NCBI RefSeq assembly: GCF_025151385.1
Contig: NZ_CP102287.1
Coordinates: 1,364,001-1,428,000 of the forward strand
Source of the DNA: Hoylesella buccalis ATCC 35310
GTDB taxonomy: Bacteria > Bacteroidota > Bacteroidia > Bacteroidales > Bacteroidaceae
Direction: 5' to 3'
DNA: 64,000 bases
Positions 26,255 to 35,742 of the stretch are shown here, piece after piece. The translations under genes were made by a program, and so were the position numbers. Within the stretch, counting starts at the first letter, position 1, and each line of letters opens with the position of its first letter. The notes below the pieces were generated by a model. That model did not search any database and was not told the origin of the DNA. It saw nothing but the letters and a program-made list of their open reading frames with translations.

Positions 26255-26761
26255 ATGAGTTCATTAAAGGAACAACGAGAACAGCTGCTTCAGAAAAAAA
26301 TGAAGGAGATGGCGGATATTGGTGTCAAGAAACGCACGGCAGAAAACACTCCTGATTTTGATGAGCCTATCGACTTGGACGAAGAGATCATTTCGGAAGC
26401 CCCAGTCTCTGGGGGTGTGGAAAAAGAGGAAAAGACCAACGAGGTTTCTACCGAATTGATTGCTCTATCTCCTAAACGCAAGAAAGCAGGCAAAGGTATA
26501 ACTACTCCTTCCATGCCAATGGACTTTGCAGAATACGAGCAGCGTTTTCTCACAAGTGTGCGCAACGGGCGCAACAAGTCAGGTTTCAGCATTCACACCG
26601 AAATCCTGCAAATTCTGCGTGATGTGTTGAGCGACCTTCGCTCGGAGGCTTCCATTACAGGATATATAGAAAACATTCTTCTTGACCACCTGAAGACCTA
26701 TCAGGATATGTTGAACCACACCGCCTCACAGCGCAGGCGCAATAAAACCATAAACTTATGA
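26255..26761 (+). CDS. traB: TraB, DUF3408-type protein
   Basis: A 168-residue protein with a charged, low-complexity N-terminal half (DEPIDLDEEIISEAPVSG). The C-terminal domain has YEQRFLTSVRNGRNKSGFSI and ILRDVLSDLRSEASITGYIE, the layout of DUF3408 proteins that follow the ParA-like TraA in Bacteroidota conjugative elements. The helical C-terminus may bind DNA as a ParB-like partner, which is inference. The stop overlaps the traD start by 4 bp. Confidence 0.75.
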   Translation: MSSLKEQREQLLQKKMKEMADIGVKKRTAENTPDFDEPIDLDEEIISEAPVSGGVEKEEKTNEVSTELIALSPKRKKAGKGITTPSMPMDFAEYEQRFLTSVRNGRNKSGFSIHTEILQILRDVLSDLRSEASITGYIENILLDHLKTYQDMLNHTASQRRRNKTINL

Positions 26762-27531
26762 TGATGGAATTACTTATGAATATCTTGTTGCTGCTTGGAA
26801 TTGTATGGATGCTTTTGGGCATCGCATACCTTTGGAGAATATTCCGACACACAGCACCACAACCGGCAGAAAAAGCCAAAAAGCGACCTGCCGTAACAAA
26901 TGAGCAGATAGCACAAGCTCGCCATGTTCTGGTGGGCAGAAGTAAACCCTTCGTTTCCCCGTCTGTCCCCGAAGTTCCCGCCGTTTCCCCGTCTGAAAAT
27001 TCAGCCGATAATCCCGATACCTTTGCAGCGCAAAATGTACGCAAAGAAGATGAAACGGAGTCGCCAATCCCACCTCAATCGCCATCGGAGCATACCGACG
27101 AACGGGAGAAGGACAATGAAATGCAGGTCGCCTACACAATGGACGAACCTGACGAGGATTCCATTTTAAAGGAAGACCTGCTGATTGCCGATGAAGCCAT
27201 GCCCGAAGTTTCACCGACTTCAATCCTCTCACGGGACATCGCCCGTGTCAGTGGCTGGCACAAGAATGACGATGCGCTTCAGACAGAAAATGAGGAAACC
27301 ATCCATGAGACCCTTCAAGCCATACGAGGCACGGAGTTGATGGAACACCTCAAAGAGAGCACGCTCAAGCAAGAACACGACCATCAACGACTTCTTGCCG
27401 CCATTCGCAAAGCTGAGGAGGCGGAACAGCAGGAAAAAGAAACAGCATCCTCTTCCGAGTCCGAAGCGGACGAAAGAGGAGACGACAAAGAAAACACGGC
27501 GGACGACAGACCGCTGTCCTATTATCTGTAA
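26758..27531 (+). CDS. traD: TraD, membrane-anchored conjugation protein
   Basis: A 257-residue protein with one N-terminal membrane helix (MNILLLLGIVWMLLGIAYLW) followed by a long acidic, proline-rich and helical cytoplasmic region ending in a glutamate/lysine-rich stretch. The position after traB and this topology are typical of TraD in Bacteroidota elements; its molecular function is not established. It overlaps traB by 4 bp. Confidence 0.65.
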   Translation: MMMELLMNILLLLGIVWMLLGIAYLWRIFRHTAPQPAEKAKKRPAVTNEQIAQARHVLVGRSKPFVSPSVPEVPAVSPSENSADNPDTFAAQNVRKEDETESPIPPQSPSEHTDEREKDNEMQVAYTMDEPDEDSILKEDLLIADEAMPEVSPTSILSRDIARVSGWHKNDDALQTENEETIHETLQAIRGTELMEHLKESTLKQEHDHQRLLAAIRKAEEAEQQEKETASSSESEADERGDDKENTADDRPLSYYL

Positions 27532-27558
27532 AAATGGTTTCTTGATTTTCATATTTCG

Positions 27559-27640
27559 GAGGAATGCAGGGGTGGCTCAAAAGTAAAATAATCAGCCAAT
27601 ATCTATCATACGATAAAACCGAGCCACCCCTGACACCTCC
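27559..27640. repeat. Long inverted repeat between traD and traE
   Basis: AGGGGTGGCTC (27568-27578) and its exact complement GAGCCACCCCT (27621-27631) flank a 42-nt AT-rich loop. A further GGAGG...CCTCC pair lies outside. It fills the 151-bp traD-traE gap, the only sizeable break in the tra operon. It is a likely control point separating traABD from the mating-apparatus genes. Confidence 0.55.
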
Positions 27641-27682
27641 ACAAGAAGACAATTCGTTTAACAACTTAAAATAAACAGCAAA

Positions 27683-27985
27683 ATGAACAACAAAAAAATC
27701 ACAATGATGCTGCTCCTGACGGCACTGACCACCGCAGCAGCGTACGCACAGGGAAACGGTATGGCAGGTATCAACGAAGCCACAAAAATGGTAACCTCCT
27801 ACTTCGACCCGGGTACAAAACTCATCTATGCCATCGGTGCCGTAGTGGGTCTTATCGGAGGAATAAAAGTATACAACAAGTTCTCAAGTGGCGACCCCGA
27901 TACGAGCAAGACAGCCGCTTCTTGGTTCGGTGCGTGTATCTTCCTGATTGTGGCTGCCACCATCTTACGTTCCTTCTTCCTGTAA
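27683..27985 (+). CDS. traE: TraE, DUF4134-type small membrane protein (VirB2/pilin-like position)
   Basis: A 100-residue protein with a signal-like N-terminus (MNNKKITMMLLLTALTTAAA), a segment GMAGINEATKMVTSYFDPG, then two membrane helices (~50-66 and ~81-98). This is the usual form of TraE (DUF4134). Its size and topology resemble VirB2 pilins, which is the inferred role. traF starts 3 bp later. Confidence 0.85.
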   Translation: MNNKKITMMLLLTALTTAAAYAQGNGMAGINEATKMVTSYFDPGTKLIYAIGAVVGLIGGIKVYNKFSSGDPDTSKTAASWFGACIFLIVAATILRSFFL

Positions 27986-27988
27986 ACG

Positions 27989-28321
27989 ATGGCACAGTGG
28001 GAAATCAATAAAGGTGTAGGTCGGACGGTAGAGTTCAAGGGTTTGAAGGCGCAATATCTCTTCCTATTTGCGGGAGGACTGTTGGCGGTCTTCTTTCTCG
28101 TGGTGGTGCTCTATCTCTGCGGCATTGACCAGTTGGTCTGCCTTGGTCTTGGCTTAGTGGGTGCAACACTCGTTGTGTGGCAAACGTTCGCCATGAACCG
28201 CAAGTACGGCAGATACGGACTGATGAAGCAGGGAGCCATTAAGATGCACCCTCGCTACCTATTGAACCGCCGTACCGTCTTTCACCTGATTCGTAACCTC
28301 AAACCAAAACGCAAGGCATAA
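27989..28321 (+). CDS. traF: TraF, DUF4133-type protein (VirB3-like)
   Basis: A 110-residue protein opening MAQWEINKGVGRTVEFKGLK, with two close membrane helices (~25-45 and ~50-68) and a basic tail. The opening is a recognisable signature of TraF/DUF4133. Small two-helix proteins just before the VirB4 ATPase are VirB3 equivalents. The stop overlaps the traG ATG by one base. Confidence 0.85.
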   Translation: MAQWEINKGVGRTVEFKGLKAQYLFLFAGGLLAVFFLVVVLYLCGIDQLVCLGLGLVGATLVVWQTFAMNRKYGRYGLMKQGAIKMHPRYLLNRRTVFHLIRNLKPKRKA

Positions 28322-30831
28322 TGAGAAACAACAGTAAAATCACGACCTTGGAAGCGAAGTTCCCGCTACTCTCCATCGAGCAGGGTTGTATGGTGAGCAA
28401 GGATGCCGACATCTCGGTGGCTTTCCGTGTGGAGCTGCCCGAACTCTTCACCGTCACCTCCGCCGAATATGAGGCGATGCACTCCGCATGGCACAAGGCA
28501 ATCAAGGTGCTGCCCAACTATACCATCGTGCATAAGCAGGACTGGTTTATCAAAGAATGCTATCAGCCCAAATCCACAGAGATAGGACTGAGCTTCCTGT
28601 CCCGTGCGTCTGAGCGACATTTCAACGAGCGACCCTACCTGCACCATTCGGTCTATCTCTTCCTGACAAAGACCAACAAGCAGCGTATGCAGCGACAGAG
28701 CAACTTCTCGTCGCTCTGCCGTGGACACTTACTTCCCAAGGAGATTACCGACAAGGAGGAAGTGATCAAGTTTATGGAAGCGGTGGACCAGTTCGAGCGT
28801 ATCATCAACGACACGGAGCAAATCCAGCTCAGCCGTATGACGGAGGAGGGTTTGGTGGGTACAGCTGAGAAAAGCGGACTCTTAGACCGCTACTTCTCCC
28901 TTTCTGAAGAGGGACACGCCTCTTTGGAAGACATACGATTAGGAGCAGACCTTGTGCGTGTGGGGGACAACCGCCTTTGCCTGCATACGCTGTCAGATAC
29001 GGACGACCTGCCCACAAGTGTTTCCACCGACACACGCTATGAACGACTATCGACCGACCGCAGCGACTGCCGACTTTCCTTTGCCGCTCCCGTAGGTTTG
29101 ATGCTGCCCTGCAACCATATCTATAATCAGTACATCTTCATCGAGGATAGCGACGATAACCTGCAAAGGTTTGAGAAGCAGGCACGCAACATGCACTCGC
29201 TTGCAAGATACAGCAGAAGCAATCAGATTAACGAAGAGTGGATACAAGAGTATCTCAACGTCGCCCACTCACAGGGCTTGACCTCCATTCGTGCCCACTT
29301 CAACGTGCTGGCATGGAGCGATGACAAGGAAGAACTCCGTAACATCAAGAACGATGTGGGCAGCGCGTTGGCACTGATGGAGTGCAAGCCACGCCACAAC
29401 ACCGTTGATACGGCTACCCTCTATTGGGCGGGTATTCCCGGCAATGCCGCCGACTTTCCAAGTGAGGAGAGTTTCTATACCTTTATCGAGCCGGCTCTCT
29501 GTTTCTTCACGGCAGAGACCAACTACAAGGACTCGCTCTCTCCCTTCGGCATCAAAATGGCTGACCGACTTTCGGGCAAGCCAATCCACTTGGACATTTC
29601 CGACCTGCCGATGAAGAAAGGTATCATTACCAACCGCAACAAGTTCATTCTCGGTCCTTCAGGTAGTGGCAAGTCTTTCTTTACCAACCACATGGTACGC
29701 CAGTATTACGAGCAAGGGGCGCACGTGCTTTTGGTCGATACGGGTAACAGCTATCAAGGCTTGTGCGAGCTTATCCACCGCAAGACCAAGGGCGAGGACG
29801 GTGTTTATTTCACCTATACCGATGAGCATCCTATCTCTTTTAATCCTTTCTTCACCGATGATTACTTCTTTGACGTGGAGAAAAGAGAAAGTATCTGCAC
29901 CTTATTGCTTACGCTTTGGAAGAGTGCCGATGAACATATTACCAAGACAGAAGCAGGCGAACTTGGTTCTGCCGTCAACACCTACATCGAACTTATCAGG
30001 ACGGATCACACCATCGTTCCCTGCTTCAACACCTTCTATGAGTATCTTCGTGATGTGTATCGGGAGGATATGGAGCATCGGGACATTAAGGTAACGCTCT
30101 CTGACTTCAATATCAATAACCTCCTAACGACACTCAAGCAGTATTATAAAGGTGGCAGGTATGACTTCCTGCTGAACTCGGACAAGAACATCGACCTGCT
30201 CTCGAAACGTTTCATCGTCTTTGAAATCGACCAAGTGAAGGACAACAAGGATTTGTTTCCTGTCGTAACGATTATCATCATGGAAGCTTTCATTAACAAG
30301 ATGCGCCGATTAAAAGGCATCCGCAAGATGATTCTCATCGAGGAAGCATGGAAGGCGATTGCATCCGCTAATATGGCAGACTATATAAAATATTTATATA
30401 AGACGGTCAGAAAGTATTTCGGGGAAGCCATCGTCGTGACACAGGAGGTGGACGACATCATTCAGTCGCCCATTGTCAAAGAGAGTATCATCAACAACTC
30501 CGACTGCAAAATCCTGCTTGACCAGCGCAAGTACATGACCAAGTTTGACGGCATACAAGCCATGCTCGGACTCTCCGAAAAGGAGAAGAGTCAGATACTT
30601 TCCATCAACCAGAACAACGATACCAACCGACTATATAAAGAGGTGTGGATAGGTTTAGGCGGTATGCAGAGTGCCGTCTATGCCACGGAGGTGAGCATGG
30701 AGGAATACCTTACCTATACCACCGAGGAGACGGAAAAGGTGGAGGTGATGCAACGTGCGGAACAGCTGGGTGGCGACATCGAAACGGCTATCAGGCAGTT
30801 GGCAAGTGAAAAACGGGAGAAAAGAAAGTAA
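28321..30831 (+). CDS. traG: TraG, VirB4-family conjugation ATPase
   Basis: An 836-residue ATPase powering the type IV secretion channel at the inner membrane. The N-terminal ~400 residues are the VirB4 N-domain. Walker A LGPSGSGKSFF is near residue 445 and the Walker B region KMILIEEAWKAIA near 670, followed by VVTQEVDDIIQSP and KILLDQRKY, all typical of VirB4/TraG. It is not the coupling protein despite the name: that role belongs to mobC. It runs head-to-tail from traF with a 1-bp overlap. Confidence 0.92.
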   Translation: MRNNSKITTLEAKFPLLSIEQGCMVSKDADISVAFRVELPELFTVTSAEYEAMHSAWHKAIKVLPNYTIVHKQDWFIKECYQPKSTEIGLSFLSRASERHFNERPYLHHSVYLFLTKTNKQRMQRQSNFSSLCRGHLLPKEITDKEEVIKFMEAVDQFERIINDTEQIQLSRMTEEGLVGTAEKSGLLDRYFSLSEEGHASLEDIRLGADLVRVGDNRLCLHTLSDTDDLPTSVSTDTRYERLSTDRSDCRLSFAAPVGLMLPCNHIYNQYIFIEDSDDNLQRFEKQARNMHSLARYSRSNQINEEWIQEYLNVAHSQGLTSIRAHFNVLAWSDDKEELRNIKNDVGSALALMECKPRHNTVDTATLYWAGIPGNAADFPSEESFYTFIEPALCFFTAETNYKDSLSPFGIKMADRLSGKPIHLDISDLPMKKGIITNRNKFILGPSGSGKSFFTNHMVRQYYEQGAHVLLVDTGNSYQGLCELIHRKTKGEDGVYFTYTDEHPISFNPFFTDDYFFDVEKRESICTLLLTLWKSADEHITKTEAGELGSAVNTYIELIRTDHTIVPCFNTFYEYLRDVYREDMEHRDIKVTLSDFNINNLLTTLKQYYKGGRYDFLLNSDKNIDLLSKRFIVFEIDQVKDNKDLFPVVTIIIMEAFINKMRRLKGIRKMILIEEAWKAIASANMADYIKYLYKTVRKYFGEAIVVTQEVDDIIQSPIVKESIINNSDCKILLDQRKYMTKFDGIQAMLGLSEKEKSQILSINQNNDTNRLYKEVWIGLGGMQSAVYATEVSMEEYLTYTTEETEKVEVMQRAEQLGGDIETAIRQLASEKREKRK

Positions 30832-30849
30832 TTTTTCAACAACTTAAAT

Positions 30850-31494
30850 ATGACAACAACAATGAAAAAACAAGTTTTTATGCTACTTACCGCTTTGACT
30901 TTATTCTGCGGTGGTCAGGCACACGCACAATGGGTAGTAACCGACCCGGGCAACTTTGCGGGTAACATCGCCAATTCCGTCAAGGAAATCGCCACCGCCT
31001 CGAAGACGGTGAAGAACACCTTGGACGGCTTCAAAGAGGTAGAGAAACTCTACAACGACACGAAGAAGTATTACGACGATTTGCGTAAGATCAAGAACTT
31101 AATCGGTGATGCCTATAAAGTAAAAGAATGTATCCTGATGGTGGGCGACATCTCGGAGATTTACGTTACCTCGTACAAGAAGATGCTTTCAGACAAGAAC
31201 TTCCGTCCTTCGGAACTTGCTGCAATGGCTTCCGGCTATACCAAGTTATTGGAATTGAGCGGCGAGAGCCTGAAAGAACTCAAATCGGTTGCCAAAAGCA
31301 ATGTGTTCTCGATGAACGACCACGAACGTATGCAGCAGATAGACCATATCTATACCACGCTGCGTGAATATCGTTCGCTGGTATCTTACTATACCCGTAA
31401 GAACATATCGGTGAGCTTCGTGCGTGCCAGAGAGAAGGGAGAACTGAGCGAGGTAAAATCCCTCTACGGTAATACGGCAAGCCGCTATTGGTAA
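30850..31494 (+). CDS. traI: TraI, DUF4141-type exported protein (VirB5-like position)
   Basis: A 214-residue protein with a signal peptide (MKKQVFMLLTALTLFCGG, cut near AHAQ), then WVVTDPGNFAGNI and a long helical region. The motif after the signal sequence is characteristic of TraI/DUF4141. Helical exported proteins after VirB4 often act as VirB5-like channel-tip factors, an inference. Two in-frame ATGs (30850 and 30862) are possible; the second gives the more typical signal peptide. Confidence 0.82.
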   Translation: MTTTMKKQVFMLLTALTLFCGGQAHAQWVVTDPGNFAGNIANSVKEIATASKTVKNTLDGFKEVEKLYNDTKKYYDDLRKIKNLIGDAYKVKECILMVGDISEIYVTSYKKMLSDKNFRPSELAAMASGYTKLLELSGESLKELKSVAKSNVFSMNDHERMQQIDHIYTTLREYRSLVSYYTRKNISVSFVRAREKGELSEVKSLYGNTASRYW

Positions 31495-31517
31495 TCAAGT
31501 AAGGAAAGGACAAACTT

Positions 31518-32555
31518 ATGGATTTTGCCAGTTTACACGATTTGCTCCGCTCGACCTATGACGAGATGATGCCGCTTTGTTCGGATATGACAGGTGTGGC
31601 AAAGGGGATTGCGGGCTTGGGTGCGCTCTTCTATATCGCACTGAGGGTATGGGCTTCGCTTGCCCGTGCCGAGGCAATCGACGTGTTTCCGCTCCTACGT
31701 CCCTTTGTGATTGGTTTTTGCATTATGTTTTTCCCTACGATAGTGCTTGGCACAATGAATGGCGTACTCTCCCCAATCGTCAAGGGTACGGAAATGATGG
31801 TGGACAAGCAGGAGGGGACACTTGCCAAACTTATAGCACAAAGGGATAAGTTGCAGGAGGAAGCCTATCTGCGCAACCCCGAAACGGCATTTTTGGTATC
31901 GAATGAAGCCTTTGACCAAAAGATTGAAGAGATGGGCATCGTCGGTCCGGAGGATGCCATAACCATTGCGGGAATGTATGCGGAACGCTCTGCCTACCAA
32001 ATGAAACAATGGATTTTAAAGTGTGTTCACGACATCATGGAAATACTCTTCCACGCTGCGGGATTGATTATTGACACGCTGCGCACTTTCATTCTGATTG
32101 TGCTCTCCATTCTTGGACCCGTCGTTTTCGGCATTGCCGTATGGGACGGACTGTCGGGGTCGATGACGGCTTGGTTTTCTCGCTATATATCGGTGTATCT
32201 ATGGTTACCGGTGAGCAGCATCTTGACCGCCCTTCTGACAAAGATACAAGTGCTGATGGTGCAGAAAGATATTGAAACCCTTAGCGACCCGAATTTTCTC
32301 CCCGATGCGGGCAGTTGGTATCACATTGTCTTCTTCCTCATCGGTATCGTGGGCTACTTCTGTGTGCCTACGGTAGCAGGCTGGATTATTGAGGCTGGTG
32401 GTGGCATCGGCTCTTACGGTCGCAACGTCAACCAGACGGCTCAGCGTGGAGCGCAGGGCGCATACACCGGAGGCAAGTATTTGGCAGGTGGAGCCGGAGC
32501 CGTTGCAGGCAATGCCATCGGACGTATCAAGGGTGCATTACTCAAAGGTAAATAA
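31518..32555 (+). CDS. traJ: TraJ, multi-pass membrane channel protein (VirB6-like)
   Basis: A 345-residue protein with about six membrane helices (for example residues ~30-50, 58-80, 185-205, 230-250, 268-290) and a glycine/alanine-rich tail (GAYTGGKYLAGGAGAVAGNA). Topology and position after traI match TraJ, a VirB6-like inner-membrane channel component. It starts 23 bp after traI; traK follows after 18 bp. Confidence 0.85.
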   Translation: MDFASLHDLLRSTYDEMMPLCSDMTGVAKGIAGLGALFYIALRVWASLARAEAIDVFPLLRPFVIGFCIMFFPTIVLGTMNGVLSPIVKGTEMMVDKQEGTLAKLIAQRDKLQEEAYLRNPETAFLVSNEAFDQKIEEMGIVGPEDAITIAGMYAERSAYQMKQWILKCVHDIMEILFHAAGLIIDTLRTFILIVLSILGPVVFGIAVWDGLSGSMTAWFSRYISVYLWLPVSSILTALLTKIQVLMVQKDIETLSDPNFLPDAGSWYHIVFFLIGIVGYFCVPTVAGWIIEAGGGIGSYGRNVNQTAQRGAQGAYTGGKYLAGGAGAVAGNAIGRIKGALLKGK

Positions 32556-32573
32556 CAAAAAACGTAAAAAACA

Positions 32574-33197
32574 ATGGAATTCAAATCACTCACCAATATC
32601 GAGACCTCATTCCGTCAGATCAGGCTCTATGCCTTTGTCTTTGCCATCGTCTGCGTGGCGGTCAGCGGCTATGCCGTCTATGCCTCGTATGGCTTTGCCA
32701 AAGAGCAGAGGGAGAAAATCTATGTGCTTGACCAAGGAAAGTCCTTGATGCTCGCACTGAGTCAGGATGCAAGCAAGAACCGACCTGTGGAAGCGAGGGA
32801 ACACGTCCGTCGTTTCCATGAACTGTTCTTCACCATCGCGCCCGATAAGGATGCCATCGAGAAGAACATGGAGCGTGCCTTTGTGCTGTGTGACAAGTCG
32901 GCTTTCAATTATTACAAGGACTTGGCGGAAAAGGGTTATTACAACCGTGCCATTTCGGGCAATGTCAATCAGCGTATCGAGGTGGACTCTATCCGCTGCA
33001 ACTTTGAGGTCTATCCCTACGAGGTAACGACCTACGCCCGTCAGTTCATCGTGCGACCGAGTAACATCACGGAGCGTAACCTGATTACGACCTGCACCTT
33101 GCAGAACTCCGTCCGCTCGGACAACAATCCGCAGGGCTTCCTCATGGAGCAGTTTATGGTGCGACAGAATCAAGACCTCCAAACCTATAAACGATAG
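32574..33197 (+). CDS. traK: TraK, VirB8-like conjugation protein
   Basis: A 207-residue protein with one membrane helix (~20-42) and a periplasmic domain. It opens MEFKSLTNIETSFRQIRLYA and contains HELFFTIAPDKDAIEKNMER and RCNFEVYPYEVTTYARQ, close to the TraK family. The bitopic form with a periplasmic NTF2-like domain corresponds to VirB8. traL starts 4 bp after the stop. Confidence 0.88.
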   Translation: MEFKSLTNIETSFRQIRLYAFVFAIVCVAVSGYAVYASYGFAKEQREKIYVLDQGKSLMLALSQDASKNRPVEAREHVRRFHELFFTIAPDKDAIEKNMERAFVLCDKSAFNYYKDLAEKGYYNRAISGNVNQRIEVDSIRCNFEVYPYEVTTYARQFIVRPSNITERNLITTCTLQNSVRSDNNPQGFLMEQFMVRQNQDLQTYKR

Positions 33198-33201
33198 CAC
33201 G

Positions 33202-33495
33202 ATGAAAAGAACAAGGGGATTTTCATTCGCACGGCACTATTTGAGGGCGCACTTGTGGCTTCGCCATCGGTGCGACAGGCTCACGGCAAAGCAGCGCAAG
33301 CTGATTGTATTCGGATTAAGTTTTGTCTATCTCGTCTGTTCTTTAGTGATGATAGCGCAGTTTTTCCTGCCGCACGATAAGGAGGAAAGACTACCTATCC
33401 CCAAGGGAACGATAATAGACAGCGACATCCATACAGATAGCGTATTTATACGACTTTATCAACAATATTCAACTAATAGTAATGAAAATGGATAA
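33202..33495 (+). CDS. traL: TraL, DUF3989-type small membrane protein
   Basis: A 97-residue protein with a basic N-terminus (RHYLRAHLWLRHRCDRLTAKQRK), one membrane helix (~34-54) and a short periplasmic tail ending in GTIIDSDIHTDSVF. The form and place between traK and traM are those of TraL. The last 14 bp overlap traM. The exact role in the channel is unknown. Confidence 0.8.
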   Translation: MKRTRGFSFARHYLRAHLWLRHRCDRLTAKQRKLIVFGLSFVYLVCSLVMIAQFFLPHDKEERLPIPKGTIIDSDIHTDSVFIRLYQQYSTNSNENG

Positions 33496-34747
33496 TAAAC
33501 AGAAAGAATATCTCAAGAAAGGACTGGTCTTCGGTGGGCTGGGATTGCTTTTCGCCCTCTCGATGTGGTTCATATTTGCCCCGTCGGGCAAGGAGAAGAG
33601 TGCGGCGCAGCAGGGACTGAACGACAGCATACCGCAGGCGACCACCGAACAGCTGACGGGCAACAAACTCAAAGCCTACGAATTGGGCGACAAGAGCCGT
33701 CAGGACGAACAGACACGCGAGGAGATGGGCAGGCTTTCGGATTACTTTGATAGTAATACCGCCCCCTCGGAAAGCGAGCGTGCGGAAACAGCCGCTTCGA
33801 CGGCAAAGATTGAAAGCTCAATGCACCGCTATGAGGAGAACAACCGCCTGTTGAACTCTTTTTATGCACCCGATCCGCACGAGCAGGAGCGTGAGGCACT
33901 GCGCTCGGAGTTGGACAACCTCAAAAAGGAATTGGCATCAAAGAATGAGAATGAGGATGCGGAGGAGAAGCGACAGCTCGCTCTGATGGAAAAGAGTTAC
34001 CAAATGGCGGCGAAGTATCTGCCACAATCTTCTTCAACTACCAATGCTGCCAACGCTTTTACACCCGCAAAGGAAAAGGGAGTTTTGGAAACATCGGCAA
34101 CAAAACAAGTATCGGTAGCCGGTTCTCTTCCTGCAATGGAGGTATTGGCAGAACGTAAGCAGGTGGTGTCTTCGCTCGACCAGCCGATGACAGATGCCGA
34201 CTTTGTTCAGCAATACGGCACGAAGCCACGCAATATGGGCTTTCATTCGCTCACGAGTGCGGTTGCTGCCGTGTCCCGCAACACGCTCAGCGTGGTGGTG
34301 GACAGGACAGCGACACTCAAGGAGGGCGATAATGTGGCGTTGCGCATGCTCGAAACTGCCCAAGTGCAGGGCTTGCGCATTCCCCGCCAAAGCCGACTCA
34401 TTGCGAGGGCTAAGATTGAGGGCAACCGTCTGCACCTGCTCGTTAAGAGCATTGAAGTAAAGGGACGGATTATTGCCGTGAAGCTCTCGGCATACGACAC
34501 CGACGGACAGGAGGGTGTGTTCATTCCCGGTTCGGAGGACATCAACGCCCTCAAAGAGGTGGGTGCGAACATCGGTGGTTCGATGGGGACTTCCTTCACT
34601 TTTGCTTCCTCCGCCAAAGACCAGATTATCTCGGAGGCGGCACGTGGGGTGATGCAGGGCGCAAGCCAGCTGCTCCAAAAGAAACTCCGCACCGTCAAGG
34701 TAACACTTAAAGGCGGCTACCGCATGTTCTTGGTTCAGTCAAAATAA
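33482..34747 (+). CDS. traM: TraM, VirB10-like conjugation protein
   Basis: A 421-residue protein: a short cytoplasmic tail, one membrane helix (~13-32), a long charged coiled-coil spacer (~60-230) and a C-terminal beta domain (FHSLTSAVAAVSRNTLSVVV, LRIPRQSRLIARAKIEG, then AYDTDGQEGVFIPGSEDI). This is the layout of VirB10-type proteins spanning the periplasm, and of TraM in this family. It overlaps traL at its start; 44 bp separate it from traN. Confidence 0.88.
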   Translation: MKMDNKQKEYLKKGLVFGGLGLLFALSMWFIFAPSGKEKSAAQQGLNDSIPQATTEQLTGNKLKAYELGDKSRQDEQTREEMGRLSDYFDSNTAPSESERAETAASTAKIESSMHRYEENNRLLNSFYAPDPHEQEREALRSELDNLKKELASKNENEDAEEKRQLALMEKSYQMAAKYLPQSSSTTNAANAFTPAKEKGVLETSATKQVSVAGSLPAMEVLAERKQVVSSLDQPMTDADFVQQYGTKPRNMGFHSLTSAVAAVSRNTLSVVVDRTATLKEGDNVALRMLETAQVQGLRIPRQSRLIARAKIEGNRLHLLVKSIEVKGRIIAVKLSAYDTDGQEGVFIPGSEDINALKEVGANIGGSMGTSFTFASSAKDQIISEAARGVMQGASQLLQKKLRTVKVTLKGGYRMFLVQSK

Positions 34748-34791
34748 GCATATCAATCAATAAAAATAGCAATAACAAAATAATAACAACA

Positions 34792-35742
34792 ATGAAAAAA
34801 TGGATTTTTTCGGCTGTCCTGCTTGCCACGATGGGAGCGTCAGCCACTGCACAGACAACGACTTCAACGCTCACGCCCGACCATCCGCTCTCATCGGGAG
34901 AACTCTTTCAAGGGATGAGCAAGGCAATCCCAAACGGACGCATCGTCCTGCCTTACGGCTTGGAGGTTACTTTTGAAAAGACGGTGCATCTGATTTTCCC
35001 TGCGCCTGTCCGCTATGTGGATTTGGGTTCACAGAACATCATTGCCGGCAAGGCGGAGGATGCGGAGAACGTGCTGCGTGTGAAGGCTGCCGTCAAGGAT
35101 TTTGAGACGGAGACCAACATGAGCGTGATTTGCGAGGACGGCTCATTCTACGCTTTTAACGTGAAGTATGCCGATGAGCCAGAGAAGCTGAGCGTGGAGA
35201 TGAAGGACTTTCTGTCGCCCGTCGAGGGACGTTTGCCGAGCAATCGTGCGGACATCTACTTCAAGGAACTCGGCAACGAGTCGCCCGTACTCGTCAAGCT
35301 GATGATGAAGACCATTTATCAAAATGATAAACGTGTATTTAGGCATATCGGCGCCCAAATGTTCGGTATGAAATTCCTGCTTAGGGGATTGTATGCGCAC
35401 AATGGCTTGCTATATTTTCATACCCGAATAGACAATATGACCAACATGCCGTATTCGGTGGACTTTATCACCTTCAAGGTTGTGGATAAGAAAGTAGCTA
35501 AACGCACTGCCATTCAGGAGAGAGTGCAACAACCACTCCGTGCCTATCATCAGGTGAACTATATCAAGGGAAAGCACACCGAAAGTTCAGTGTTTGCCTT
35601 GGAACAGTTCTCACTATCAGAGGATAAACAGCTTGAAGTGACGCTTTATGAGCATAATGGTGGACGAACGCTTACCTTCTATGTCGAGCCGCAAGATTTA
35701 CTTTTGGCTCAGAAGATTGATAACCTCAAACTTAAATGGTAA
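34792..35742 (+). CDS. traN: TraN, DUF4138-type protein (VirB9-like)
   Basis: A 316-residue exported protein with a signal peptide (MKKWIFSAVLLATMGASATA, cut before QTT). The N-terminal half has VTFEKTVHLIFPAPVRYVDLG, a strand pattern shared with VirB9. The C-terminal half contains FLLRGLYAHNGLLYFHTRI and VDFITFKVVDKK, typical of TraN. It probably joins TraM in the outer-membrane core. The stop overlaps the traO start by 7 bp. Confidence 0.87.
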   Translation: MKKWIFSAVLLATMGASATAQTTTSTLTPDHPLSSGELFQGMSKAIPNGRIVLPYGLEVTFEKTVHLIFPAPVRYVDLGSQNIIAGKAEDAENVLRVKAAVKDFETETNMSVICEDGSFYAFNVKYADEPEKLSVEMKDFLSPVEGRLPSNRADIYFKELGNESPVLVKLMMKTIYQNDKRVFRHIGAQMFGMKFLLRGLYAHNGLLYFHTRIDNMTNMPYSVDFITFKVVDKKVAKRTAIQERVQQPLRAYHQVNYIKGKHTESSVFALEQFSLSEDKQLEVTLYEHNGGRTLTFYVEPQDLLLAQKIDNLKLKW

